Below are positions 12,366 through 24,321 of a stretch of DNA of 64,000 bases, piece after piece (the stretch's first letter is position 1; the number at the start of each line of letters is the position of its first letter). Made by a program: the position numbers and the translations under genes. The DNA is taken from assembly GCF_016808335.1 (NCBI RefSeq), contig NC_053148.1:47508930-47572929 (forward strand), written 5' to 3'. Below the pieces are notes generated by a model. That model was not told where the DNA came from and made no database searches. It saw only the letters and a program-made list of their open reading frames with translations. Origin of the DNA: Panicum virgatum (Eukaryota; Streptophyta; Magnoliopsida; Poales; Poaceae).

Positions 12366-13188
12366 CCTGTTGCTTCTTCACTTCACGGCCGTACGTGTTG
12401 TTTCTGACGAGAGACTCGATCGTGTGATGTACGATGGCCCTGACGTGTATTGATACCACCAGAACAAAGCCTACGAATAAAATTTTGTACTGAATGAAGA
12501 CACTTCAGTAGTATTAAATAATTTAGTAAATACTAGGGTTGCGAAGTAGATGTCTGCAACTATTTATTTTGAGAGCTATAGGTGGACTGGATATACTTGT
12601 ACAACAAGACCCCTCTTTAACGAGTGTGGCATTTCTGTATTTTTTTTCGCTCGACAGCATCGGCCTGGGCTTCATGTGGGCCGCTTGATTCTTTCGGACA
12701 GGGCGGCAAAGCAAAACTGTGAAGCCCATGCTGCTCGTTCAGCCCAAACAGCATGTCATGTTCGGGCTGGGTTTCATTCGGCCTTACCTTCCGGGAAAAA
12801 AATAAAAAATATTATTCACCACCGCCCGGCCCATGAACAAATTGGGTCACGGGCGTTGTCTGCGACCCGCCCGGATCCGAGAGGCGTAACCGCACCCGAC
12901 AGCCGATGCCGCGTTTCACCGGCCACGAATAAACTCGCGCCTCCCTTTCCCACGCGCTCCCCTCTCTCCCACTCGCTCCGACAAAAACCCTAGACCTCGC
13001 GCCTCGCCGCCGCCAGCCGCCTCCTCGCCGCCGCCTTCCTCCTCCCGCCCTGCCGGTGGGTGCCCCCGGTCGTCTCGTCCCTAATTTCCCCCCTCTCCAT
13101 CGCCGGATGCTTACTGATTCGGTCGGTGGTTCCTGTAGGTTTCAGCGCGAGAGATTCTTCAGCGGAGGAGGTGTTGCGGTAGCTGGCG
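12366..13188 (+). promoter_or_regulatory. Promoter and 5' UTR region of RRN3
   Basis: Upstream of the RRN3 start there are four TGGGCY-type site II words: TGGGCC at 12677-12682, its complements AGCCCA at 12723-12728 and 12741-12746, and GGCCCA at 12828-12833. A telo-box lies at 12985-12993. A 5' UTR intron is likely, from GT at 13056 to AG at 13138, followed by a short leader to ATG at 13189. Site II and telo-box pairs are typical of plant ribosome-biogenesis genes, which fits this gene. Confidence 0.6.
12985..12993 (+). promoter_or_regulatory. Telo-box
   Basis: AAACCCTAG, the interstitial telomere motif found close to transcription starts of plant ribosomal-protein and ribosome-biogenesis genes. 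It lies about 200 bases before the RRN3 start codon, probably in the 5' leader. Confidence 0.6.
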
Positions 13189-16100
13189 ATGGGGGCGGAG
13201 GAGTGCTGCGACGACCACATGGAGGTGTCCTTCAGCGATTCCCAGGGGTTCCGGGAGGTCCAGCGCGTGCTGCAGTCCGTGCGGATGGTACGGACCTTCC
13301 ATCCTGGCTGCTCGCAAGTCTGATATGACACGGCAGTGATTTTGGTGGCTTATTTGATTTGGATTATTATTACTATTTTCGTTAGGATTAGAAGTACTTG
13401 AGACAGTGAAGCTTCAGCCTTTTTATATTGCTTCCATTCCTGATCACTCATTTCGGTGGTCTGGAGGGATAGCTATTCTTGTAGGGGTTAACAAATTGAT
13501 GCAGATCGATTTTTAAGAACTAAATTATCCTAGGACCTGTGATGTTGGAATGTGTTATAGAGAAGTGTACTGTGTCCCAACGTTTTAGTGAGAAAGCACC
13601 CCACAAACAACTGATGCAGTTTCTGACTTCTAAATGATTATTATGTAGTTCCGTAAATCACCAATTGTTGCACTTCGACTTTTGTTTCGTGTTAATTCTG
13701 TAGATATCCTGTCTAATTTATCCTAACTGCTAGAAATCAATGAAGCATTAAATGACATACATGTTTCATCAATTTTCTGTTGAGAGATTCGCATTAAAGT
13801 TTTGTGATCTGAATAACAAAGCTATATCACGTTCACTTATTGTGTTATGGAAAATATATTCTTCAGATAGAAATCGAGATTTGCAGTGAACTTTATAGTC
13901 CCGCATTCAAGTTCGAAACCAAAGCTTTGTGGTGAAGACCATAGTCACATAGTTCCCGGGTCGATCGGGTCGTAGATCGGGGTCGAGGATCGAGGGTCGA
14001 ATGTGTATAAAAATGCGGGTCGAAGGGAGTAGTTTGGAATGAATGACCCCGATTAATCCGGGTCGACCCTCCGGGTCGATGACACAAGTCACGTAGATCT
14101 CATATGTCCTACAATTAGAGATGTGTGGTCTGGCAAAGATATAAAAGCAAAAAAGGAGAGAAAAGAAACTTGGGCTGCCCATGTTGGCCCAAATAGCCCA
14201 GTACTCATCTAACGTAACCCTATCTTTGAGTCGCTGGCTGCTGCACGTCGCATGCTGCAGCCGCCGCCGCCGCCATCTCTTTCCTCCCCATTCTGCCTCT
14301 GCTCTGCACCGCTTTCACCAATATGGTAGCTGACTGCAGCATCTGGCACCATCCGAGAACAAAATTGGTAGTCCATGGCTCTCTCATGCCTCCGCAGTCC
14401 GCACTCCACCAGCGAGACCCGCCGGCATGGTCCGTCATCTGCGCTCTACTGGGAGGCCGGCCGTGTGCGCTCCAGTGGTGAATCGGGACATGAACCAGCT
14501 AGAATTGGGTCGACGACCCTGGTCATCCCCGACCCTCGATTTGGGACGACATTCCCGGGTCGAGGAACGTGAGGTCGACCCCGAATCTGGTGACTATGGT
14601 GAAGACATGCCAAAATGTGCCAGATGCATGTGAGGTGTGGAGTTAGGGAAATTGAAAGGTGATTGCTTTCAAATTTTGGGTGTTTAGTTAGCAACATCAT
14701 AACACATACACAAAGGAGGCTAGTACACACAATGCATATTTAACAGGTGAATAAATGAATGTACTTGCAGTGCTTCTCTGCCTTTTTAGTTAGTAGTCGT
14801 TATCATTTTGCTTCTTGTATCTATGTATTTCACCAAGCGTGGTGGAATACCTTGCCATTTTAGCAAGTTTTTGGTTGCTGGGTTGAAAGGGGTTGGGTTC
14901 AATCCAGATGGGAATATTCCCATGAGATGTGGGTCGGATTGGTCCCTCCAAATTGAGCGGACAATCCAACCCACTTGGACGCCGTCCATGGCTCCATCTC
15001 GCGAGCGGAGGCGCGCGGCACGGGTGCAGGTGGCAGCGGGGATGGCGCAGGGGGTGGTGGCGAGCGGCGGCGTGGGAAGCGGGCGGCTCAGAGGGTAGCG
15101 AGGCCGGCGCGGGGGCGGGCGGGCGGCGCAGGGGAGCAGCGTGGGGGTGGCACAGCCGCACAGGCAGCGGCGGCACGGGAAGCAGGTGGCGCAGAGGCAG
15201 CGGGGTGGGGGGGGGGGCGCAGCGCTGGGGCTGGGGCACCGAGGAGGAGGTCGGGAGATTGAGGAAGAAGATAGGCAGCGAGAGGATGACAGGTCGGAAG
15301 GAGATTGAGGAAGAAGATAGGCAGTGAGAGGATGACAGGTGGACCGCACGAGGCAGTGAGAGGAATGATGCTAACGGAGTGAAATCTCCATTTATTCTAA
15401 CCCTCTCAACTCTACAACCAATTGAACCCATCCCTTCTAACCAAACACGAAATGGGTTGGATCCAACCCAAAAAACAGGGATGCAACCCAACCCACTTGG
15501 TCGCAGAACCAAACACATGCTTAAAGATTAGCAAAACAGAACCCAAAATACATCCATTATTTATTTACTGTCTTGCAAAATTTTCCTTTTTGTCTGAGCT
15601 CGGTCTAATGATTTGAGTATGCTGCCTCTAACTCAGTGCACTAGTACAAGAAATTCATTCATGCTGTCATTGTTTATATTGGTGTCATCCAATCAAGGAT
15701 TTATTAGGACCTTGGAGCAATACTGTACTGTTTATTTCTATGACTTGCTGAGTTAATTGAAGTACTGTACTTTGGAAAACGATTAACATGTTTGCCTGCC
15801 ATTTAGGATCCATTTTTAATTGATCTAAGGGACAAAGATGAGTATGATTATCTGCTACTCGCTGTAGACCCTACCAAAAAGAGGGATCGTGATGAGGAGG
15901 CTTTACTTGTTGTAAGTTCTTGGCCCTAGCCCGACTTGTCTACCTTTCCATGCTTGAGTTATTATCAGTTTATCACTTCTGTTTAATGCATGTGCTCCAT
16001 ACTTTCTTCAGACAACTTTAAAGGCACTGTCAGAAGCAGTATCCAAGATAGACATCATGTATCATCACGCACTTCTACACAATGTAATGTAATCCTAAGT

Positions 16101-19100
16101 GCTTGCTCTCATGCTTTTTTTTTTTGCTGAATGAATCGTATCTTATTAAACCCTTTTTAGATATTTACAACGTGCATCTGGTACTTGAGTGAAGACACGA
16201 GGGATGCGCTATTGGATTTAATAGCCAGATTGGTATACTTCCTCAGTTTTACGTTTTATGCATGATTTGTGTGTGTATATGTGTGTGTTTGTGACTGATC
16301 TGTGTTCCTGTAGGCTGCTGTGGCAGACCAGTACCTCAGAGAATGTTTGCAGATGCTTGTGAATAACTTCACTCCACCTAGACCACTTGTTCCAATGATG
16401 GAGCAGCCGAGATTGCTTGCAAGGAAGACAGAAATCTACTCTCAGTTGCATGAGAGTTTGAAAATGATTTCTGACACTGTGCCCTTAGCAGCAAGGGTAT
16501 TAAAGGATATAATAAACAGGAGTATGCCAAAGTTATTTGACACCAAAGCTGTAAGTGTTAGTTTTGTGAGATCGTTTTTTTTGGCAGTTGTGCTCAGCAC
16601 ATAATACCAATTTACTTGAACTCTTGCTAGCCGGATTGAAGCTAACACCAATTTTAACCTGGCACACTGCTTTATAATACATCAAGGAGCATATATAATT
16701 TTATAGCAATATATAGTAAAGTACAAATATATTAGTATAAAAAATTTATTCACCCTGGTGCATTGGCAACGTAGCGTCGCCAATGTATGTCATATAAGAA
16801 AATTGTTAAGTTATTTGCGATTTTTATCTATTTGCTTGATGCCTTTGTGAATGCACTTTGGGCCAGGCTGATTCCAGGAGGATCTCTTCCAAACAATATT
16901 TTACCTAGAAGTGATTCTAGGCTGATCCCATGCAGTGATTATCTGAAATGACTAAGGGGCTGGGAGCTTTGAAAAAAACTAACTAGCTTCTCCTGATTCA
17001 CTTCCTGCACAAAATCACTTCCTCCTTAAAATTTAACCTATAGAATCACTTCACACAGTGAATCAGAAGCAGGAAGAGCCCTACCAAACAGGCCCATTGT
17101 ACTCACAATGTTTTCTTAGGTGCATTTGTCCTCACAATTTTCTTCTTGCTAAGGGCGTGTTTGTTTAATATTTCTGCATTGATAGTTTACGGCTTCTATT
17201 ATGCGGGTATTTACGCATGCACCATTCATGCTGTTCATGAGCAATCAATCTTACCTTTTGCGATTTTCTTTGCAGAAAATGGTATCATTCGTTGAGTGCA
17301 TGTTGGGTCTTGATACTGAAAGATTGGGCGATCTTATTGGAACTACTTTGTTGGAGAAAGTTGTGGATCTACTTACAGAATTGGATGTATGCTCTTTTCT
17401 TTCTGTATGACTAGGTAATCTATCTTGGAACCAGTTCTTCATATTATTATTAATTGATTGGTGAACTCTGCAGGTTAATATAACATGGGAAGACATTCTT
17501 CAAGAGGAACACAGCAAAGGTATATTTGATATGGAGCTTGAGGATTTGGATGATGACGAGGATAACCTTGGACAAGAAGGGACAAAGGTTTTTCATATTT
17601 GGAATGTTCTTGTACATTGCTGTTTTAGTAGTTTTAATAGCAAATGTGCTGCACTTTCATTACATACTTGATTGTAGATAACTTAAGGCTTTTATTTGCT
17701 AGGCCCTTTTTGGAGGAAATGTATTTGCCGACAAAATTGATGGTTTAATGGTGGTTGTGTGCGAGCACCTCAAGTCGTGCGATCGTGATCGTCTATTTAA
17801 GGTGAGCAAATGGATGAACCTTAACTTCTAAACAAAATCTTCATTTGCCATCTTCTTTGTATGACTTTTTGAGCTTTGGGAATATGGCAGCATCATTATA
17901 CTACTGATCTAGACAGATACGTTGCCGCATGAAGTTTGTATTATTGTCTACAATTATTTATCAATGTCAAATTTAGTTAAATGAATGTTCATATGCACAG
18001 ATCGGTATGCTTTCCTTGCTTTTCTTCTTAATTTGCGACCAACACAATGTCCTGTACATCTAACCTCACCTAACTGAAACCAAACAAACAGCCTATATTG
18101 TTAGAATATGAGGCTCATCTGATCCGAGGAAGAGAGACTGTGATCTGTATGTGGGTATGAAGTGATCTACCCATCATCTGAGGAGTCAGGTGGAACTTAG
18201 AGACCCTCAGGTACCATATGGAGTGTTGGAGGAGATAGAAAATGTGAATCAGCTGCATTGTGTCATGCACTGCATTCGCTGCAGCTTCTCCTGGGGTTGT
18301 AGGTGTTGGTTTCCCAACTTCCCAGGATTTTGCAGTGGTTATCTTCTTTGACAATGGCTGGGCTTGACATCTAAACACTTCCTTCTCTGACAGTAGAAAC
18401 ATTAAAAAGATGGGAGTCTTTTTCTTGTAGCATAGGGAATTTGTCCTTTCTTAATACACAAAGGTGCTGGAAATAAAAACTCTTTGGTAACTTAAAAATA
18501 CTTCATACTGAGTTTTGCACTCAATTTCCAAATTTTCAGGCTCAACTTTCTCTTGAAAATCATTTTTTGAGAAGATTTTATTTCTTCTAATCATTTTTTA
18601 GGCATCTACTTGTCTAGGAGCTGCATAGCAAAATCAGGAGTCCCCCCCCCCTTCTAACCGCCAACTCTGCTTCTCTGACAGAGCTTAACACACTGGCTTT
18701 CCTGTGACACGCAACAACCATAGCCTTGTTGATGAGATCAATTTCATAATAGTTCAAAGTCTTATTTAGCTTTGTGTACCCTTGTAGCTTATCAATTGTA
18801 ATGAGCTTTGTGCCTCTGTTTATTAAAGTAAGAACCCCTTTCTCTAAGGATTATTTAATGTCGTAATCATGGTGTGATCTGGTAAATTTACTCCCACGCT
18901 TCGTTACTAAGGAGTTCTTATCTTTGACTTTGTCCTGTATTCGATTTATCGTGGCCCATAGAAACAGTCAGTACCACCACACCAACCCAACCTCTCCAGG
19001 TTATTCAAGGGGATCACAGATCAGTCTTAAGAATCAATCTGGAACCAGGTAAAGGTAAGCACTGGGTTGCAAAATAAAAATAACCTGTGGAACCAGGGTG

Positions 19101-22100
19101 TGTACACCAATAATTTCTACTATTGCCAAGTTTTACTTCATGCTACACATTTCCTTGTTTTTTTCCCTTTGAGATTGTTTGTCTTTCTATGATTTTTTCT
19201 GTAATTAACTAATTATCAACTGCAACTCATCAAATGCTTTCTGAGAATTGTTTTATGTATACAGTTGTTCATGATGCTGAATGTGAAGTAAATGCATATA
19301 AGTGCTTCCGTTTTGCTATTGCTCATGTGCTGTTTTGACCTGAACAGGAATATGACATTTTGAAGACTATATTTCAAAAAGCTGTGCTGAAGGTCCACAA
19401 ATCCAAATTTGCCCAGGTCGAGATTCACCTTTTCTCCTCCAATTTAGATTCACTATGCCTTACCATCTTGTATTGACCCTTCGATTTTGACCTTGCAGTT
19501 TATCATGTTTTATGCCTGTTCCCTGGATCCTGAAATCTGCGGTGTTGATTTTGCTCTTTTTCTTACCGATATTTTTACTAAGAAGGAAAATGATGCAATA
19601 GCTAGGTAAGCCCTTGGGAACCTTTCTGTTGGTGATTGGAAGCTAGCCTTAACTTCATAACTACCATTGCATGTTCTAACCATGCCTTAACTTCATAACT
19701 ACCATTTTGGCACCGTAACTGTGTTAATCATCTATCTATTGTGTTTTTCCAACACGTAGGAGAGCTGCGTATTTTTATTCTAAGAAGAGGATGAAGGGAG
19801 GTAAATCGATGGGCCCTGATGGTATCCCCATTGAGGTGTGGAGATACCTAGGAGATAGAGCATTAGTATGGTTAACTAAGCTTTTTAATCTCATTTTTCG
19901 GTCAAACAAGATGCCGGAAGAATGGAGAAGTATATTAGTACCTATCTTCAAAAACAAGGGTGATGTTCAAAGTTGTACTAACTACCGTGGGATTAAGCTG
20001 ATGAGTCATACGATGAAGCTTTGGGAGAGGGTTATCGAGCATCGCCTAAGAAGAGTGACAAGTGTGACCCAAAACCAATTTGGGTTCATGCCTGGAAGGT
20101 CAACCATGGAGGCGATTTTCTTAATACGACAATTGATGGAGAGATATAGGGAACAGAAGAAGGACTTGCACATGGTCTTCATTGACCTTGAGAAGGCATA
20201 TGACAAAATACCGAGAAATGTCATGTGGTGGGCCTTGGAGAAGCACAAAGTCCCAACTAAGTACATTACCCTCATTAAGGATATGTATAAGGATGCGACG
20301 ACGTCTGTCCGTACATGTGATGGCAACACCACTGACTTTCCTATTAACATAGGCCTACACCAGGGGTCAGCATTGAGCTCTTATTTATTTGCTTTAGTGA
20401 TGGATGAGGTCACAAGGGATATACAAGGTGAGATTCCTTGGTGTATGCTCTTTGCTGATGATGTGGTGCTAGTTGACGAGAGTAGGGCAGTGGTTAATAG
20501 GAAGTTAGAGCTGTGGAGACGCACGTTAGAGTCGAAAGGGTTCAGACTTAGTAGGACCAAGACCGAGTACATGATGTGCGATTTCAGCGCGACTAGGCAT
20601 GAGGGGGGAGACGTTAGTCTAGATGGACAAGTGGTGGTCTAGAAGGATACTTTTCGGTATTTAGGATCGGTACTACAAAAGGATGGCGACATTGATGAAG
20701 ATGTTAGGCATAGAATTTCAGCTGGCTGGTTGAAATGGCGGCAAGCTTCTGGCATCCTTTGTGACAAGAGGGTGCCACAAAAGCTAAAAGGCAAATTCTA
20801 TAGGACAACAATTCGTCCGGCGATGCTATACGGTGCTGAATGTTGGCCTACAAAAAGGCGACATGTCCAGCAACTGAGTGTAGCAGAGATGCGGATGTTG
20901 CGGTGGTTTTGCGGGCACACAAGGAGGGATAGAGTCCGGAACGAAGTTATTCGGGATGGGCGGAGTGGCACCAATTGAGGAGAAACTTACCCAGCATCGG
21001 CTGAGATGGTTTGGACATGTCCAACGAAGGCCTCTTGAGGCGCCGGTGCGTAATGGGGTTCTTGAGCGGGTCGATAATGTAAAGAGGGGTAGAGGTAGAC
21101 CTAAACTGACGTGGGATGAGTCGGTTAAGAGAGACCTTAAGGATTGGAATATCTCTAAAGAGATAGCTTTGGATAGGAGTGCTTGGAGACTAGCTATCAA
21201 TGTGCCTGAACCTTGAACTTATTTCTTTCGGGTTTTATCTCTAGCCTACCCCAACTTGCTTGAGAAAAAAGGCTATGTTGTTGTTGTTGTTGTTGTAAAG
21301 AACCCCTTACAAAAGAAAAACCACACACCCCCTTACAAACACCACACCACACACGCACACATCCAAAGAACACTAAAAAACAAATAGGACTCAGGTACAA
21401 TGTTTACAAATCACCTAGTCGAACCTAGTCACCATGGGACCGACTAGGTGACTAATCGCGATTAGTCGTCGACCAGACCGATTAGTCGAGACTAGTCGAT
21501 CCTAGTCGTCCATATAATCGTCCTGCATATCAGGACCTATACGACTATATATATACACCTATATATACTATATTGTCTGTACAATAAATCAAGCATATGA
21601 CTACATTAGTGTTTAGCTGCTGACTTACTTGTGAGAGTTGTTTTCTGCACTGTCCAGAATTCCATGTTCCAATCCCACACTCCAAATCTTTGCTGACTTG
21701 CTGCTGAAATAACAAAACTCACAATCAGCAAACAGCAACACTAATGTAGTCAATCTTGACTAACTTATAATTATAAATAGAGCAACAGCAATCCTGTTGC
21801 ATTAGCAGATAACTAGCAATAGCATTTAGCAAATAGCAAGTAGCAACATAGCAGTCAGCCAGCCACACAGCCAGCATATTACATAACCAAATAAGTTCTC
21901 AGGTTCAGACTTCACACATACTACCCTGGAAATCAGCCCACAAATCAGCCCTGGAACCTAGTCGTCCATGTCCAAGTCGGACGATTAATCGCGATTAGTC
22001 TTCGACTAATCGGACGACTAGAGTTTTGATCGAACAAGTCGCATCGGCCATGTTTTCAAATCGTCTAGTCGGACCTAGTCGCCATGGGACCGATCAGACG

Positions 22101-24321
22101 ACTAGTCGCGATTAGTCGTCGATCAGGCCGATTAGTCGAGCCTAGTCGGTCCTAGTCGTCTGCCTAGTCGTCCTATGTGTCCCAGGACCGATATGATATA
22201 TGTACTGCATATTACTTAATAAAAAACAAGCATGAAGACAACAATGATGGTCGATTTTTCACTTACTTGTGAGAGATGATTTGTGAACTGTCCAGAACTC
22301 TGTCTCAGCCTCTATATACCAAAAATCTAATGGGCCACCTTGCCAACCGTCACCGGCCCAGGCCCACAACTCAAATAGCCCACAAAACAATCTTAAGTCC
22401 GATCGTTTTCCAACCTGATCGGCGCGATTAATCGCGACTAGTCGACGACTAGTCGGACGACTAGAAAACTAGTCGCCCAAACCTACTTGGTGTCCCTTAT
22501 CGGGGTCACCGGACCGATAAGCCCGAATAATCGCGACTAATCGCGATTAGTCGGACGACTAGATAACATGGCGTGTCGGTTGCGCTTATCGGACGCCAGG
22601 GACCGATAAGGTCGACTAATCGCGATTAGTCGGACGACTTGTAAACATTGCTCAGGTAACACGACCTTTGCTCTAAGTACGACCAGAAACTAGCCTGCTT
22701 CTAAAGACGAGCTAGTTGCAATTTAATACCCTTGGCACCGGCTATGCCCCATAAGTTAAGCTCCTCCAGGGCTGCAATGAGTAAGCTTACTATGTTGCGT
22801 GAGGTGAGCCCCCATTGAAAACATAACGGTTGTGATGTTCCAAAGGAGCCAAGCACCTCAGATGATTATGGAATTAAAACCTTGCCTAATCTGACCATCG
22901 AGTTTCTTGCTTGATCGAGCTCACCATTCATTAATCTATCTATTCTTTTACATTTTATCTCATCATAACTTTACTACATTTATAGCAAAAAGGTTGTAGG
23001 AGATTCAGAGCATGAAATAACCAGCACATTTTATTCTGAGATTAATTTGTTGCTAACTTGATACATAACCTATATGAATTGACAGTCAAAAGAAACAACA
23101 ATGACAACTGTTATATTTTAGTGCAGAATGTCTGCTGTTTCATATGTTGGAAGCTATCTGGCCCGGGCAAGGTTCATTTCTGCGGATACCGTTGTTGCTG
23201 TGCTCAAAAGGTGGCTACGCTCTGAACACAGAATGTGTATGTTTACACATTTATTCATCTGAAATTTATGTTATATTTATTGCACAGGTTAGTGGAATGG
23301 TGTGATTCTTATTGTAAGCTTAAGAGGGATCCTGCGAAGCCTATGGATCATCAAATATTTTATGCTAGCTGCCAGGTTTGTTGTGGCTGTTTTTGTATGC
23401 ATATTTTATATTTAGCTAAACAAGAGAAATTGGTCTGATACTTATGTATTCTAAATTGTTCCTTTGCCTGTTCAATCATCAGATGCAGCACCCTGAACAT
23501 TTATCTGCTGTTTTACTTACCTTGCAGGCTGTGATGTATGTCCTTTGCTTTCGGTTGAGATCTATTATGGACTACCCAAATCTTAAATCTCAGCTTTTTC
23601 AAATGCCAATCGAGTCTATATTGATGGACCGACTGGAGCCTCTAAAGGTTTTTTGACATTCCCTACCACCTTTATTATCTCGTGTTGCAGAAACCTCGTC
23701 TTTTGCCTTCACATAAATGTTTAATGGTATTTGACATGCTTTTGATGTTGTAGGTGTGTTTGCCTTCAATAGTAAACGAGTTCCTGAGACAGGCTAGGGC
23801 TGCCAGGCTGTTCAATGCACCTGTGGATTTGCCACTTGAAGATATAGTTGAATCTGATCTATCGAAGGCTTTTGGAGGAGCTAATAGGCTGGACATGTTC
23901 TTCCCATTTGATCCGTATCTGCTCAGAGAATCTGACAGGTTTGTACTATTAATATCAAAATAAGTCCTTTTCTCTTCATGATCTATATCTTGTAATTAGT
24001 GTTTGTTCTGCTTGATGACCCTTATGCCTTTGCAGATATATTCGTCCAAATTTTGAGTTCTGGTCCTTAGTCAAGACAACATACAGCAACAACAGTGATG
24101 ACGACGAGGAGCTTGGCAACCTTGACGCACCTGGAATGAATATGGACAGCTTGGATGACCATATTGAAATCAATTTCAAGGACGATGATGATATCGAGTA
24201 TTCGATGAACAAGATGTCCATAACGCCACACCGCTCCTTCTACCATCCAATGGCTATGAGCAGTGGTTCTGGCCTTAGCATGCCTGCGAGGATCAGGCCT
24301 TCAGTGAGCCCTCCATCATAG
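13189..24321 (+). CDS. RRN3: RNA polymerase I transcription initiation factor RRN3 (TIF-IA)
   Basis: Fifteen coding exons join with consistent phase and GT-AG sites: 13189-13287, 15807-15911, 16012-16083, 16161-16232, 16314-16550, 17276-17386, 17474-17587, 17703-17801, 19348-19416, 19499-19605, 23127-23210, 23288-23375, 23528-23647, 23754-23938 and 24036-24321. They give 615 aa, usual for the plant protein. RRN3 links Pol I to the rDNA promoter in the nucleolus. Family features seen are [20 protein letters not shown] near the N-terminus, FVECMLGLD, the acidic [12 protein letters not shown] (about 250-262), [15 protein letters not shown], and the FFPFDPYLL and FWSLV region followed by an acidic tail. 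No frameshift or stop was found. Introns are swollen by transposons, above all intron 10 (3.5 kb). The product name rests on remembered RRN3 family conservation. Confidence 0.92.
13940..14598. mobile_element. hAT-type MITE in RRN3 intron 1
   Basis: The terminal inverted repeat is CATAGTCAC / GTGACTATG. The perfect 8-bp target duplication GTGAAGAC lies at 13932-13939 and 14599-14606. The subterminal regions are dense in GGGTCGA and TCGACCC words in inverted arrangement. The 659-bp body has no transposase. An 8-bp duplication is the hAT hallmark. Confidence 0.85.
14871..15513. mobile_element. Possible MITE-like element with GC-rich core, RRN3 intron 1
   Basis: The left boundary region (TTTTTGGTTGCTGGGTTG, then GGGGTTGGGTTCAATCC) and the right boundary region (CAACCCAACCC, then AGAACCAAACAC) are imperfect inverted counterparts. 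The GC-rich core, about 14990-15240, reads open on both strands with Arg/Ala/Pro-rich composition. A ~44-bp tandem unit (GAAGATAGGCAG...GATGACAGG) is present twice at about 15267-15340. No target duplication could be fixed. Confidence 0.4.
18115..18870 (-). pseudogene. Unidentified coding-like fragments in RRN3 intron 8
   Basis: On the minus strand, from about 18840 down to 18670, roughly 55 codons read without a stop and look protein-like, including [19 protein letters not shown] and [18 protein letters not shown] second open stretch lies at 18402-18115. I do not recognise the family. They could be remnants of a retrocopy or a captured gene fragment. They lie antisense inside intron 8 of RRN3 and have stops on both sides. 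Confidence 0.35.
19757..21290 (+). mobile_element. RTE-type LINE, 5'-truncated, in RRN3 intron 10
   Basis: A reverse transcriptase domain in sense orientation reads from [15 protein letters not shown] through the FADD catalytic box at 20451-20462 to 20640, where a TAG interrupts it. It continues to about 20975, then shifts frame and runs to a TGA at 21216. The endonuclease region is missing, so the copy is truncated. The 3' end reads CCTACCCCAACTTGCTTGAG followed by (GTT)n at 21276-21295, the simple-repeat tail of plant RTE elements. It is inactive, with at least one nonsense codon and one frameshift. It sits inside a spliced intron and leaves the RRN3 exons untouched. Confidence 0.85.
21398..22650. 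mobile_element. hAT-type non-autonomous element
   Basis: A perfect 12-bp terminal inverted repeat CAATGTTTACAA / TTGTAAACATTG is flanked by the perfect 8-bp target duplication CTCAGGTA (21390-21397 and 22651-22658). The 1253-bp element is packed near both ends with CGATTAGTCG and GACTAGTCG words, which look like subterminal transposase-binding repeats. No transposase ORF is present. A related element is nested inside at 22048-22571. Confidence 0.92.
22048..22571. mobile_element. Inner hAT-type element nested in a relative
   Basis: A second pair of ends (CCATGTTTTCAAATCGTCTAG and GACTAGATAACATGG) lies within the outer element. Its first ~130 bp align with the outer left end, including GGACCTAGTCGCCATGGGACCGA. 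Flanking octamers CGCATCGG and CGTGTCGG agree at 6 of 8 positions, as for an old target duplication. Confidence 0.6.

Larger units (their letters stand above)
21293..22870 (-). mobile_element. L1-type LINE 3' remnant, reverse orientation, carrying a hAT insertion
   Basis: On the minus strand the segment at about 22860-22700 translates to a tail containing [21 protein letters not shown], followed by a stop. This resembles the C-terminal end of plant L1 reverse-transcriptase ORFs. The region at 21293-21397, seen in reverse, is a GT-rich 3' UTR with GGGGTGTGTGG. The hAT element 21398-22650 splits ORF end and 3' UTR. Family assignment is by pattern only. Confidence 0.45.

Noticed and set aside
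14786..15518. 242- and 187-codon open frames on the minus strand
   Set aside because: They lie in intron 1 of RRN3, in a GC-rich block that is open on both strands, with Pro/Arg/Ser-rich composition and no domain.
23480..23527. Extra RRN3 exon beginning ATGCAGCACCCTGAACAT
   Set aside because: An AG precedes it, but including it would insert residues into the conserved [11 protein letters not shown] stretch. Direct joining of 23375 to 23528 fits.
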